From Ereboglobus sp. (lineage in GTDB: Bacteria; Verrucomicrobiota; Verrucomicrobiia; Opitutales; Opitutaceae): a stretch of DNA of 64,000 nt. Under the pieces are notes generated by a model. The model was given only the letters and a program-made list of their open reading frames with translations. It did no database searches and was not told the DNA's origin. Position numbers and translations under genes: made by a program. The stretch is from assembly GCA_029974595.1 (NCBI GenBank), contig JARKRC010000054.1, positions 1 to 64,000 on the forward strand, in the 5' to 3' direction. Of the stretch, positions 32,256-42,027 are shown piece after piece. The first letter of the stretch is position 1, and each line of letters opens with the position of its first letter.

Positions 32256-34796
32256 TCATCCCTTGCGCTGGATGATCTGCGGGGCGGCTTCCATCTGGCC
32301 CCGGGTGACGCCGAGCTGGTTGAGCAGCTTCAGCTCGCGCCAGAGGGCCGCGCCGTCGATTTCTCCCCGCAGGAGTTGCCGGTAACGCGCAAGCGTGCGC
32401 GCGACTTCGGCGGCAGTTTCGGTCACGAACTCCACACGGAAATGGCGCGCGCCGAGCGCGATCATGCGCGCGACGTATTCGGCGCCGGTCTGGGCACGGT
32501 TGTTGAAAACGGTGTTGCGACAGCCGGCATCGGCTTTCAACGGAAACTCCGCCCCCACCCTGTCGCGCAGGCGAACCTGGTGCTTCTCACAGGGGCGTCC
32601 GCAATCGTGATAGTCCTTTCCGGTCGAGAGAAACGCGCAAAACACGCAATGCTCCATGTGAAACATCGGCATGTGCTGGTGAATCGTGATGTCGTAGGAC
32701 GCGGCCAGGCGCGGCTCGGCGGCGAGAAGCGCCTCGAGTTGCGCGATGTTGAGATCGTAGGAGGCCGTGATGCGCTCCAAGCCATAACGGGAGAGAAAAT
32801 GCGCGGCCGCGAGCTGGTTGGCGACATTGAGCGAAAAATCGCCGCGTTTGCGATCAGCCGCGAAATGACAAAGATGCCAGGCGTTGCGCACGAGATAGCC
32901 GTCGGCATTGCAAGAGCGGACCTGGTTGAGAATCCACTCCTCGCCCGGCTTGCTGATGCGCGGCGGCGCGACCCATATCGTGGAATCATCGGAACGCTGC
33001 TCGCGAAAACGCGCGACGGCGTCGCGGTAATGTTTCGGATTTTCGAACTCGCAATAGAACGTCGAGAGACCCGGGACGGTGAGCGCGGCATCGAGCTGGG
33101 CGAGGCTGCGAACGACGGGAATGATTTCGGGATCGGGCAACGCGGGCTTTTCAATTTCACTCTCCACATTTTTCGAGGGCGCGGGCCGCGGAACCGCGTC
33201 GCGCATCGTCCAGCGTTTCGGCGCGGCGCGAAGCAAGGTGAGCTGCCCGACGGCGTCGCGGCGCAGGCGGTTGAGTTCGCTCATCGGCAGCATCACGCCG
33301 CCTTCGAGTCGCGAGACGAGCGCGCCGAGGCTGTAGGGCGTGCCGCCGAGGCGTCCGAGCTGGTCGCGCAAACGCGCCTCGGTGAGCGGCTGCGTTTGCG
33401 CGGCGGCAAGCGCGACGGCGGAGTCGAGCCGCACGACGTGGCCTGCGCGGTCGTTGAGAATAAGCGTGAGCGGCGCGCCCGCGTGGCCGTGCACCTCGAT
33501 GTCGACGGGGCGCGTGTGGCGGATTTTTTCGCCCTCGTAAGTGGCGCGCAGCTCGCGGTCGAGCGCGGGGTCGTTCGTTTTCCAGAGAAGCTGCCCGGGG
33601 CGGACGCGGTTGAAATTGATGTCGCCGTGCCCGAAGCGCAGCGTCGGGTCGCCGCCACGCATGTCCACCTGGTAAACGCGGCCGCCTTCCTCGCGGATTT
33701 CGGGCGTGCCGGCGTCGAAGACAACGCCGTCGCCGGGCTTGAGCGGAGCGGCGAGGCGGAGCGTGACGCTTTCGTTTTGCACGCGGGAAATCTCGCCGAG
33801 AAACACGCCGCGCTTCGTGCCGAAACGCGCATGGACGAGGCGCTGGTTGTCGATGCCGCGAAACCATCCGGCGCCCAGACCGCGCGAAAAAGTCATTTCG
33901 AGCTCGTAGCGCGTCTTGGCGATTTCCGCGCCCTCCAGCGCCTGATCGAGCGCCTTGCGATAAACGCGCGTGATGCTCGCCACGTATTCGGGCGATTTGA
34001 GGCGGCCCTCGATTTTAAGGGACGCGACGCCGAGGCGCACAAGCTCCGGCAGCACCTCGATGCCCGCGAGATCCTGCGGGCTGAGCAGGTAGCGGCGGTC
34101 GCCAAGAGCGACCTTGTGATCGTCGCAAATCAATTCGTAAGGCAGGCGGCATGCCTGCGCGCACTCGCCGCGGTTCGCGGAGCGCCCGCCGAGCGATTCG
34201 CTCGTGAGACACTGGCCGGAATACGCCACGCAAAGCGCGCCGTGCACAAAAACCTCCAGGGGAATCGGCGCAGGGATTTTGCCTGATGCGGCGAGCGCGT
34301 GCTGCGCGGCCTGGATCGCCTCGATGTCGGCGAGCGTGTTTTCGCGGGCGAGCACGACAAGCTCCGCGCCGAGCTCGCGCGCAAATTCGACACCCGCTGC
34401 GCTTGTGACCGTCATTTGCGTGGACGCGTGGATCGGAAAATCGGGCGAGATTTCGCGAATGAGCCGGCAAACGCCGACGTCCTGGACAATGGCCGCATCG
34501 GCCCCGGCGGCGATGATCGCGCGGACGTAATCGCGCGCGTCGTCGATTTCGTTGGCAAACACGAGCGTGTTGAATGTCACGTAGCCGCGCACGCCGCGCT
34601 TGTGCAGAAACTCCATCAGCGCGGGCAGGTCAGCCTGGGTGAAGTTTTTCGCGCGCATGCGGGCGTTGAAACGCTCCAGCCCGAAGTAAACCGCATCGGC
34701 CCCGTTTTCGACAGCGGCGCGCACGCAATCCCAATCGCCCGCCGGCGCGAGGATTTCGGGACGATGTGGATTTGTATTTGCGTGCCGCGTGGACAT
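32256..34796 (-). CDS. U32 family peptidase-like protein with collagenase-type domain
   Basis: The 846-residue protein opens with the U32 core: PEILAPAGDWDCVRAAVENGA, GADAVYFGLERFNAR, YVTFNTLVFANE and HASTQMTVTS. The Cys cluster GQCLTSESLGGRSANRGECAQACRLPY follows. The C-terminal half has a second Cys-rich block (MEHCVFCAFLSTGKDYHDCG RPC) and the DUF3656-type domain. Some U32 proteins, such as RlhA, are now known to hydroxylate RNA rather than cut protein, and the Cys cluster supports an iron-sulfur enzyme. It stands alone between the lyase and the MFS gene, and its substrate is unknown. Confidence 0.87.
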   Translation of the reverse strand: MSTRHANTNPHRPEILAPAGDWDCVRAAVENGADAVYFGLERFNARMRAKNFTQADLPALMEFLHKRGVRGYVTFNTLVFANEIDDARDYVRAIIAAGADAAIVQDVGVCRLIREISPDFPIHASTQMTVTSAAGVEFARELGAELVVLARENTLADIEAIQAAQHALAASGKIPAPIPLEVFVHGALCVAYSGQCLTSESLGGRSANRGECAQACRLPYELICDDHKVALGDRRYLLSPQDLAGIEVLPELVRLGVASLKIEGRLKSPEYVASITRVYRKALDQALEGAEIAKTRYELEMTFSRGLGAGWFRGIDNQRLVHARFGTKRGVFLGEISRVQNESVTLRLAAPLKPGDGVVFDAGTPEIREEGGRVYQVDMRGGDPTLRFGHGDINFNRVRPGQLLWKTNDPALDRELRATYEGEKIRHTRPVDIEVHGHAGAPLTLILNDRAGHVVRLDSAVALAAAQTQPLTEARLRDQLGRLGGTPYSLGALVSRLEGGVMLPMSELNRLRRDAVGQLTLLRAAPKRWTMRDAVPRPAPSKNVESEIEKPALPDPEIIPVVRSLAQLDAALTVPGLSTFYCEFENPKHYRDAVARFREQRSDDSTIWVAPPRISKPGEEWILNQVRSCNADGYLVRNAWHLCHFAADRKRGDFSLNVANQLAAAHFLSRYGLERITASYDLNIAQLEALLAAEPRLAASYDITIHQHMPMFHMEHCVFCAFLSTGKDYHDCGRPCEKHQVRLRDRVGAEFPLKADAGCRNTVFNNRAQTGAEYVARMIALGARHFRVEFVTETAAEVARTLARYRQLLRGEIDGAALWRELKLLNQLGVTRGQMEAAPQIIQRKG

Positions 34797-34899
34797 GTAA
34801 AAAGCGCAGACCTTACGCGCAGCCCGCGCTGTAGCAAGCGCGCGTGGAGGCGAAGGCAGCGAGGACGCGCGGAGGGTATGTGAGTGAGTAAGGATTGAG

Positions 34900-34999
34900 T
34901 GGCACGGACATCCTGCCCGTGTTCAGTGTCTAGCAATCAACATGGGCAGGATGCCCATGGCACCCGAACCCACGGGCTGGAAGCCCGTGCCACGCGACC
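34900..34999. repeat. REP-like palindromes of the GTGGCACGG family
   Basis: Three linked palindromes are present: CATGGGCAGGATGCCCATG (34941-34959) and CACGGGCTGGAAGCCCGTG (34971-34989), with GTGGCACGGACA at the left. The last unit matches the element at 41921-41951. They lie in the 215-base gap between the U32 and MFS genes, which otherwise shows nothing. Confidence 0.75.
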
Positions 35000-35011
35000 C
35001 GCGCCCCCGCG

Positions 35012-36340
35012 TCACTTCGGGCCGGACTTGTCCGCCGACTCCGCTTCGGCATTGCTCGCGAGGCGGTTCATCAACGTGCCCGACGCCATCACCACGGGGC
35101 GGTGCGGGCCAGGTTGCGCGGCCCAAGGCGCCGCCGCGGCCAGTCGCCGCGCAAGCAAATAGGTGAGACCCATGAAAAGCGCCGACATGATGCCGACATA
35201 CGAATACCCGACGAGCCGCCCCGTCGCCGGATCGCCCGACACGAGCAGCCCCGCCGTGATCGTCGCCAGCCCGCCCGCCGCCTGCTGGACGGCGGCGTTC
35301 ACGCTCATGAATCCGCCGCGATAGCGCGCCTCGACCGCATTGGCGATCATCGCCATCGTCGGGCCGAAACGCGACGACATCGATGCCATGAAAAACGTCG
35401 CCGCCAGCAGCGCGACCGCCAGCGGCACGCGCGGCAGGTTCGTGATCAGGAGCGCCGCGAAGGTCGCCCCGCACGAGAACAGGCCGATCAGCCGCACCTT
35501 GTTGTAACGATCCGTCCAGCGCCCGATGAGCGGCGTCGTCAAAAACGTCAGCGCGCCGCCGCACAGGTAGATGAGAAACAGCCTGTCCTCGGGAATGCCC
35601 GCGTTGGCCACCATCGCCGGCGCCATGAGCGGAATCACCGACGCGCCGCCAAACACGAGCACCGTCGTGAGCACGAAACAACGCAGGTGAACCGGATGCG
35701 CCATGATCCCGCTCATCTGCTTCCACGGATTGGCCGAGGGCGCAAACGCCCGGATCGACGGCAGGTTTTTCGCGCCGACCGCAAACACGATCGCGCTCAA
35801 TCCCACCAGCAGCACAAACGGCGCGTGCCATTCAAACATGTCCGTGAGTTTGAGCCCGAGCGGAATCCCGAAAATCGATGCCAGCGGGAACGCCGCTCCC
35901 ACGATACTCATCGCGCGCCCGCGCCGCTCCGGCGGGATGATGTCGCCGACCATCGCGACCACGACCGAGCTCGCCACCCCGCCAAACGCCCCCGCCGCGC
36001 AACGCGCCGCGAGCAGCGCCCAGTACGTCGGCGCCAGCGCGCAACACAGCGTGGACAGCCCGAACCCGCCGTAAAGCACCAGCAGCGCGTGCTTGCGATT
36101 CATGCGGTCGAGCACGAATCCCGCCAGGAAACCCGTCACCGCCGCCGCCAGCCCGTACACCGCGACGAGCCGCGTGAACTGCCCCGGGGAAATCGAAAAC
36201 ACCGCCATCAACCGCGTCCCGAGCGGCTGCATCACCATGAAATCCAGGATGTGCGTGAACTGCACCGCTGCCAGCACGAACAGCGTGAGGCGTTCGTTGA
36301 CGGGCTTTCCGTTTGGCAGGGTTGCAGGCGTGAAGCTCAT
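35012..36340 (-). CDS. MFS transporter (12 TM)
   Basis: The product has 442 residues from the ATG at 36338-36340. About 12 hydrophobic helices follow the start (LTLFVLAAVQFTHILDFMVM). The MFS loop pattern is seen at GFVLDRMNRKHALLVLYGGF and in the second half at PLIGRWTDRYNKVRLIGLFS. The Asp in helix 1 (HILDFMVMQPLG) is typical of drug-efflux-like DHA1 proteins. The substrate is unknown. The C-terminus after TM12 is a polar tail rich in Ala and Ser (SNAEAESADKSGPK). The gene is divergent from the RND genes, with 207 bases between the starts. Confidence 0.85.
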   Translation of the reverse strand: MSFTPATLPNGKPVNERLTLFVLAAVQFTHILDFMVMQPLGTRLMAVFSISPGQFTRLVAVYGLAAAVTGFLAGFVLDRMNRKHALLVLYGGFGLSTLCCALAPTYWALLAARCAAGAFGGVASSVVVAMVGDIIPPERRGRAMSIVGAAFPLASIFGIPLGLKLTDMFEWHAPFVLLVGLSAIVFAVGAKNLPSIRAFAPSANPWKQMSGIMAHPVHLRCFVLTTVLVFGGASVIPLMAPAMVANAGIPEDRLFLIYLCGGALTFLTTPLIGRWTDRYNKVRLIGLFSCGATFAALLITNLPRVPLAVALLAATFFMASMSSRFGPTMAMIANAVEARYRGGFMSVNAAVQQAAGGLATITAGLLVSGDPATGRLVGYSYVGIMSALFMGLTYLLARRLAAAAPWAAQPGPHRPVVMASGTLMNRLASNAEAESADKSGPK

Positions 36341-36547
36341 GGGCAGAAAACGCCGCAACATGCCCGAACACCCCCGCCGCCGCTAGAACTATTTCTCCTG
36401 TTTTTTCTCCTGAATAAAAATGCTCTCTTGTTTTCTTTCACGCATGGCGCAACTTTGGCCTTTTTTCTCCGTCGTGTGTTCGCCAACTTCCGGTTTTGCG
36501 CCGCCGCACGCGCGCGCGACGGCAATGTTTGCAAACCGTTTTTCAAA

Positions 36548-37723
36548 ATGACCCTTCACGATCATTCCGTTTTCACAAAAAGAATCCTGCCCTGCCTTGC
36601 AGCCGCCTCCGCGCTCGCCCTCGCCGGCTGCGGCGCAAGCGTCGAAACCCAGCCCGGCAAAGACGGGAAAAAAGGAGGCAAAGGCGGAGCCGGGGGCCGC
36701 GTGCAACCCGTCGAGGTCGTCAACATCCAGCGCCGCGACCTCATCGAAAACCTCAACCTCGTCGGCTCGCTCGCGCCCAACGAAACCGCGCAAATCCGCG
36801 CCGAAATCGCCGGGCAGATTCGGGAAGTCCTCTTTGAGGAAGGCCAGCAAGTGAAAAAGGGCCAGCTCCTCGTCCGCGTTGACGACTCCGAACTGCGCGC
36901 CCAGCTCGCCCAAGCCGAGGCCAAGCTCGCCCTCGCCACCCAGAACCTCAAGCGCATCCAAAGCCTCACCTCGCAACAATTCATCTCCGAGGCCGAGGCA
37001 GACCAGACCCGCTCCGCCTACGATGCCGCCGTCGCCGAGGCCGAATACCTCCGCGTCCGCGTCGCCAAGATGGAAATCAAAGCCCCCTTCGACGGCGTCG
37101 CCGGCGCGCGCACCGTGTCGCCTGGCGACTTTGTCAACGTCTCGATGACCGCCACGGCCATCACCACGATCGACGACCTCAGCCGCTTCAAAATCGAATT
37201 CCAAGTCCCCGAGCGCTTCGTTTCCCGCGTGAAACCCGGCACCCGCTTCAAAGTGCGCGCCCGCACCCCGAACGGCGAAGTCGAAACCTCCGGCGAAGTT
37301 TATTTCGCCTCCGCGATCATCGACCGCGCCACGCGCTCCACCCAGGTCAAAGGCTACCTCAACGACGTTCCCGAAGGTTTCCGCCCGGGCATGTTCGCCA
37401 ACATCGAGCTCGAACTCTCCGTCCACAAAAACGTCCTCGTTGTTCCCGAAGGCTCCATCCTCGTCACCGCCGGCGGCGGCACGCAAATCGTCGCCGTCCG
37501 CGAGCGCGGCAAGGAATACTACGCCGACTTTGTGGGCGTCGATCTCGGCATGCGCACGCGCGGTCTCGTTGAAATCACGCCCGCCGCCGGCGCCAATGCC
37601 TCCTTCGACGAAAACACCCGCGTCGTCGCATCCGGCGTGGGCGCCCTGATTCTTTATCAAGACGGCAAGGTCGAGCCCCGCGCCCTGCGCAAGGAATTCG
37701 CGATCGGAGGCGGGGAACAGTGA
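36548..37723 (+). CDS. RND efflux periplasmic adaptor (MFP) lipoprotein
   Basis: The product has 391 residues from the ATG at 36548. The lipoprotein signal CLAAASALALAGC gives a lipobox with Cys at about residue 28. A Gly/Lys-rich linker is followed by the HlyD/MexA fold: SLAPNETAQIRAEIAGQIRE, EGQQVKKGQLLVRVDDSE, the alpha hairpin, MEIKAPFDGVAGARTVSPGD and the beta-barrel VPERFVSRVKPGTRFKVR. It bridges the inner-membrane RND pump to an outer-membrane channel. No TolC-type gene is in the window, so the pair must use one encoded elsewhere. The RND gene follows after 118 bases that contain a palindromic element. Confidence 0.92.
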   Translation: MTLHDHSVFTKRILPCLAAASALALAGCGASVETQPGKDGKKGGKGGAGGRVQPVEVVNIQRRDLIENLNLVGSLAPNETAQIRAEIAGQIREVLFEEGQQVKKGQLLVRVDDSELRAQLAQAEAKLALATQNLKRIQSLTSQQFISEAEADQTRSAYDAAVAEAEYLRVRVAKMEIKAPFDGVAGARTVSPGDFVNVSMTATAITTIDDLSRFKIEFQVPERFVSRVKPGTRFKVRARTPNGEVETSGEVYFASAIIDRATRSTQVKGYLNDVPEGFRPGMFANIELELSVHKNVLVVPEGSILVTAGGGTQIVAVRERGKEYYADFVGVDLGMRTRGLVEITPAAGANASFDENTRVVASGVGALILYQDGKVEPRALRKEFAIGGGEQ

Positions 37724-37728
37724 AGGGG

Positions 37729-37830
37729 ATTTTCGATTCTCGATTCCCGATTGCGCGCTACTGCGCGTGCCCGAAATCGAAAACGGAGCGGCAGCTCCCA
37801 ATCGAAAATCGAAAATCCAAAATCGAAAAT
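37729..37830. repeat. Compound palindromic element, copy E3 (inverted relative to E1)
   Basis: The arms 37729-37753 and 37799-37830 are built from the CGATTTT heptamer family; the right arm has one unit more than the left. The core hairpins GCGCGCTACTGCGC and GGAGCGGCAGCTCC are the two hairpins of 8721-8831 in reverse order and complement, so this copy sits in the opposite orientation. It fills the gap between the adaptor and RND permease genes. Confidence 0.85.
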
Positions 37831-37841
37831 TCTAAAACCCA

Positions 37842-40800
37842 ATGATTCTCTCCGACACCTCCATCAAGCGCCCCGTCGTCAGCCTCGTCGCATCAATCTT
37901 CATCGTCCTGCTCGGCGTGCTCAGCTTCGTGCGGCTCCCCGTGCGCGAGTATCCGATGACCGACACCGCCGTCATCTCCGTCAACACCACCTACCGCGGC
38001 GCCTCCGCCGAGGTCGTTGAGACAAAAATCACCGAACCCATCGAGAAGGAACTCGCGAGCATCGACGGCATCCGCAACATCCAGTCCTCCTCGCAGGACG
38101 AAAGCTCAAGCATCACCATCGAGTTCAACCTCAACCGCAACATCGACGAAGCCGCCAACGACATCCGCGACCGCATGAGCCGCGCCCGCCGTCGCCTCCC
38201 CACCGACATCGACGAACCGCGCATCACCAAGGCCGACCCCGACGCCACCCCCGTCATCACCCTCTCCTTCAATTCCGACCGCTACTCGCGCCTTGAACTC
38301 GTGGAACTCGTCGAGCTCCTCGCCATCCAGCGCATCCAGACTGTGCCCGGCGTCGGTTCCGTGACCGTGCGCGGCCCCCGCTTTGCGATGCGCCTTTGGA
38401 TCGACTCCGACCGCCTCGCCGCCTACCAGCTGACGGTCGCCGACGTTGAAAACGCCCTGCGCCAGCAAAACGTCGAGGTGCCCAGCGGGCGCATCGAATC
38501 CAGCGCCCGCGAGTTCCCCGTCCGCATGGAAGGCCGCATGGAGGAAGTCTCCGATTTTGAAAACCTGGTCCTCGTCACGCGCGGCGATTACCAGGTGAAA
38601 TTTTCCGACATCGGACGCGTCGAACTCGGCTCCGAGGACTACCGCTCCGAGACGTATTTCAACGGCAACCGCACCGTCAGCGTCGCCGTCGTCCGCCAGC
38701 CCAACGCCAACCTCCTCGACGTCGTCAAAGGCGTGAAGTCCGTCATCCCCCTCGTCCGCTCCGACCTTCCCGCCGGCGTCAATGTCGAGGTGGCTTTTGA
38801 CAACTCCACCTTCGTCGAACGCTCCGTCCGCGAAGTTTACAAAACCCTCATCGAAGCCGCCTGCCTCGTCATCCTGATCATATTCCTCTTCCTGCGCAAC
38901 GCGCGCGCCACACTCGTCCCGCTCGTCGCAATCCCCGTGTCAATCATCGGCACCTTCAGCGTGATGGCCATCCTCGGCTTCTCGATCAACATCCTCACGC
39001 TGCTCGCCCTCGTGCTCGCCGTCGGCCTCGTCGTGGACGATGCCATCGTCGTGTTGGAAAACATCTACCGCCGCATGGAAGGAGGCGAGAAACCCATCCA
39101 GGCCGCCATCTTCGGCACGCGCCAGGTCGCTTTCGCCGTCATTGCCACCACCCTCACGCTCGCGGCCGTGTTTCTGCCCGTCGCCTTTCAATCCGGGCAG
39201 ACCGGGCGCCTCTTTTATGAGTTTGGCATCACGCTCGCCGTCGCCGTCCTCGTGTCGGCCTTCGTCGCGCTCACGCTCACGCCCATGCTCTGCTCGCGGC
39301 TCCTCAAGCCCGCGAAAACCATCGATGGCAAACAGCGCCACGGCTGGCTCTACGACAAAACCGAACCCTTCTTCGTCTGGTTCAACGGCTGCTACGAACG
39401 CCTCCTGCGCATAGCGACAAAAACCAAGACGCTCGTCCTCCTCGGCGCGCTCGCCTTCACCGCCGCCGGTCTCTGGCTCTACACGCAACTTCAGCGCGAA
39501 CTCACGCCCGCCGAGGATCGCGGCGTGTTCACAGCCAACCTCATAGCGCCCGTCGGCTCCACCCCCGAATACCTGCGCCTCTACTCCTACGACATGGAGC
39601 AGATGATCCTGAAAGTCCCCGAAATCGACCGCACTTACCACCGCACCGGCGACAGCGGACGCGCATGGATTTACGCCACCCTGAAACCTTGGGAAGAACG
39701 CACCCGCAAAACCCAGGAAGTCAGCGCCGAGCTCCGGCAGCAATTCGCCAAGGAAGTCACCGGCGGCCAGGCCACGGTCAGCGCCATCCGCTCGCTCGGC
39801 GGCGGGCGCGGCGGCTCCGGCGTGCGCATGGTGCTCCTCGGAAGCGAATTCGACGAACTCCAACGCCTCGGCGCGCTCTTCGTGCACGACATGCAGCAAA
39901 GCGGAAGATTCGTGCAACCCCGCGTCGATCCCTCCCCCACCAAACCGCAACTCCAGGTGCGCATCGACCGCGCCAAGGCCGCCGACCTGCGCGTGCGTGT
40001 CAGCGAAATCGCCTCCACCCTCGAATCGCTCCTCGGCAGCCGCCGCGTCACGGAGTTCCAGCGCGGCAACCAGCAATACTACGTGATGGTGCAGGTCGAA
40101 AACGAAAAACGCGCCACGCCCTCCGATCTCGCCCGCCTCTACGTGCGCTCGACCGACGGAAACCTCGTCCAGCTCAGCAACCTTGTCAGCTGGACGGAAA
40201 ACGCCGTCGCCGAAAGCTACCGCCACTTCGACCGCATGCGCTCGGTTATCATCACCTCGCAGCTCAATACCGGCTTCACCATCGGCGACGCCGTCGATTA
40301 CCTCACGGCAAAAAGCAAGGACATCCTCCCCGCCGGCTACACCATCGCTTGGGACGGCGAGACCCGCGAATACATCGAAAGCGGCTCCGACACCTACGTC
40401 CTCTTCGGCCTCGCGCTCCTCTTCACCTTCCTGATCCTCGCCGCGCAATTCGAGTCGTGGATACACCCGGCTACGATCTTCAGCGGCGTCGTGCTCGCCA
40501 TCGCCGGCGGCATCCTCGTGCTCTGGTCAACGCGCTTCTGGGCCGGCACGCCCATGACCGACAACCTCTTCTCGCGCTTCGGCCTGATCATGTTGATCGG
40601 CCTCGTGGCGAAAAACGGCATCCTGATTGTCGAATTCGCGAACCAGCTCCAAATCGAAGGCAGGGATGCGTTCACCGCCGCGTTCCAGTCGGCGACGATC
40701 CGCTTCCGCCCCATCCTGATGACCTCCATCGCCACCGTGCTCGGCGCGGTGCCGATCGCGTTTGCGACGGGCGCCGGCGCCGAAACCCGCAACCCGATGG

Positions 40801-40991
40801 GCATCGTGGTCGTCGGCGGCCTGACGCTCGCGACCATAATCACGCTCTTCGTGATTCCCGTGCTCTACATCCTGATGGATCGCATATGCGTGAAGTTCAC
40901 CGGCAAATCGAGCGCCTACGGCCTCAAGCGCGCCGATGAAATCGACCGTGAAACCCGCGCCCTCGCCAGCAGCGGGCCGCTGGAAAAATAA
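37842..40991 (+). CDS. RND multidrug efflux permease (AcrB/MexB type)
   Basis: The 1049-residue protein begins ILSDTSIKRPVVSLVASIFIV, typical of the HAE1 group. It has the large periplasmic loop with KITEPIEKELASIDGI and the transmembrane helix IIFLFLRNARATLVPLVAIP. Helix 4 carries the proton-relay Asp pair (ALVLAVGLVVDDAIVVLENI), and RMEGGEKPIQAAIFG follows. The second half repeats the fold (LIMLIGLVAKNGILIVEFAN). It is the inner-membrane proton antiporter partner of the adaptor encoded just upstream. Many paralogues export diverse compounds, so the substrate is open. Confidence 0.93.
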   Translation: MILSDTSIKRPVVSLVASIFIVLLGVLSFVRLPVREYPMTDTAVISVNTTYRGASAEVVETKITEPIEKELASIDGIRNIQSSSQDESSSITIEFNLNRNIDEAANDIRDRMSRARRRLPTDIDEPRITKADPDATPVITLSFNSDRYSRLELVELVELLAIQRIQTVPGVGSVTVRGPRFAMRLWIDSDRLAAYQLTVADVENALRQQNVEVPSGRIESSAREFPVRMEGRMEEVSDFENLVLVTRGDYQVKFSDIGRVELGSEDYRSETYFNGNRTVSVAVVRQPNANLLDVVKGVKSVIPLVRSDLPAGVNVEVAFDNSTFVERSVREVYKTLIEAACLVILIIFLFLRNARATLVPLVAIPVSIIGTFSVMAILGFSINILTLLALVLAVGLVVDDAIVVLENIYRRMEGGEKPIQAAIFGTRQVAFAVIATTLTLAAVFLPVAFQSGQTGRLFYEFGITLAVAVLVSAFVALTLTPMLCSRLLKPAKTIDGKQRHGWLYDKTEPFFVWFNGCYERLLRIATKTKTLVLLGALAFTAAGLWLYTQLQRELTPAEDRGVFTANLIAPVGSTPEYLRLYSYDMEQMILKVPEIDRTYHRTGDSGRAWIYATLKPWEERTRKTQEVSAELRQQFAKEVTGGQATVSAIRSLGGGRGGSGVRMVLLGSEFDELQRLGALFVHDMQQSGRFVQPRVDPSPTKPQLQVRIDRAKAADLRVRVSEIASTLESLLGSRRVTEFQRGNQQYYVMVQVENEKRATPSDLARLYVRSTDGNLVQLSNLVSWTENAVAESYRHFDRMRSVIITSQLNTGFTIGDAVDYLTAKSKDILPAGYTIAWDGETREYIESGSDTYVLFGLALLFTFLILAAQFESWIHPATIFSGVVLAIAGGILVLWSTRFWAGTPMTDNLFSRFGLIMLIGLVAKNGILIVEFANQLQIEGRDAFTAAFQSATIRFRPILMTSIATVLGAVPIAFATGAGAETRNPMGIVVVGGLTLATIITLFVIPVLYILMDRICVKFTGKSSAYGLKRADEIDRETRALASSGPLEK

Positions 40992-41081
40992 AAGCGAAAC
41001 GCCGCCCGCCCCGCGCGAGACGGACGGCACGCCGCTTCCACCTTTACAACACGATGCGCCTCCCGTATCGAGACATGCATT

Positions 41082-41798
41082 ATGGTGAACGTAATCTGCA
41101 TGAAGTGGGGCGTGAAATACGGGCCCGAATTCGTGAACAAACTCCACTCGATGGTGCAGCGCCACCTCTCGCGCCCCCATCGCTTCGTGTGTTTTACTGA
41201 GAATACCGCCGGCCTCAATCCCGGCATCGAAGTCAAGCCCCTCCCCCCCATGAACCTGCCACCCGGCAAGGAGCGCGGCTGGCGCAAACTTTCCACCTTC
41301 AGCAAACCGCTCGCCGACCTCGCCGGCCCCACCCTTTTCCTCGACATCGATGTCGTCATCGTCGGCTCGATCGATTGCTTCTTCGATCACCCCGGCGAGT
41401 TCTGCATCATCCATGACTGGCAAAAACCCTGGCGCATCACGGGCAACTCCTCCGTCTATCGCTTCGAGGCCGGCGCGCACCCCGACATCCTCGATTATTT
41501 CATCCACAACATCGACCGCGTGAAAAGCGAAGTGCGTCACGAGCAGGCCTACCTCACGCGCGAAATCCACAAGCAGGGAAAACTCACCTACTGGCCCAAG
41601 GAATGGTGCGTGAGTTTCAAATACGGCTGCATGCCAAAGTTCCCCCTCAATTATTTTCTCGCTCCCAAAGTCCCCGCAGGCGCCCGCATCGTCGTCTTCC
41701 ACGGATTGCCGAATCCCGACGAAGCGGTGATCGGCAAAGGCCACGGAATCCTGCGCCATTGCCGCCCCACCCCGTGGATCAACGACCACTGGCGTTGA
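41082..41798 (+). CDS. Glycosyltransferase-like protein (paralogue A)
   Basis: The 238-residue protein begins MVNVICMKWGVKYGPEFVNK. It has the nucleotide-sugar motif FLDIDVVIVGS (DxD) at about residues 87-97, NSSVYRFEAGAHPDIL, then HEQAYLTREI and HGLPNPDEAV. The layout recalls small GT-A glycosyltransferases of the GT8/GT32-like type. It is clearly related to the convergent gene at 42028-42870, which has IKWGTFYGSEYVN and FIDLDSIIVGN at the same places. The pair was probably duplicated. It may act on cell-surface glycan; the donor and acceptor are not predictable. Confidence 0.7.
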   Translation: MVNVICMKWGVKYGPEFVNKLHSMVQRHLSRPHRFVCFTENTAGLNPGIEVKPLPPMNLPPGKERGWRKLSTFSKPLADLAGPTLFLDIDVVIVGSIDCFFDHPGEFCIIHDWQKPWRITGNSSVYRFEAGAHPDILDYFIHNIDRVKSEVRHEQAYLTREIHKQGKLTYWPKEWCVSFKYGCMPKFPLNYFLAPKVPAGARIVVFHGLPNPDEAVIGKGHGILRHCRPTPWINDHWR

Positions 41799-41920
41799 AA
41801 AACGCCACAGCAAAGGCGCCAAGGCCGCAAAGATCGGAAAAGGAGGAAGGGGATCAGAGGAGGGAGGTTTTTAACCGCGAATGGACGCCAATAATCGCGA
41901 ATGCTTCGACAGAGTTATTT

Positions 41921-41951
41921 GAGTGGCACGGGCTGGAAGCCCGTGCCACTC
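41921..41951. repeat. Palindrome of the GTGGCACGGGCT family
   Basis: A 14-base perfect inverted repeat (GAGTGGCACGGGCT-GGA-AGCCCGTGCCACTC) matches the unit at 34971-34989. It lies between convergent glycosyltransferase genes. The rest of this 229-base gap shows only short purine-rich repeats. Confidence 0.8.
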
Positions 41952-42027
41952 AACCCATCCGCACTTCACCTCAATGGATTGTGTTCCGTGCTTCCGTGTT
42001 TTCGTGATCTATAAAAATCCCTCCGCC

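Noticed and set aside
35102-36547. Long upstream extension of the RND adaptor frame
   Set aside because: It runs antisense through the MFS transporter with Arg/His-rich composition. The lipoprotein signal marks the real start at 36548.
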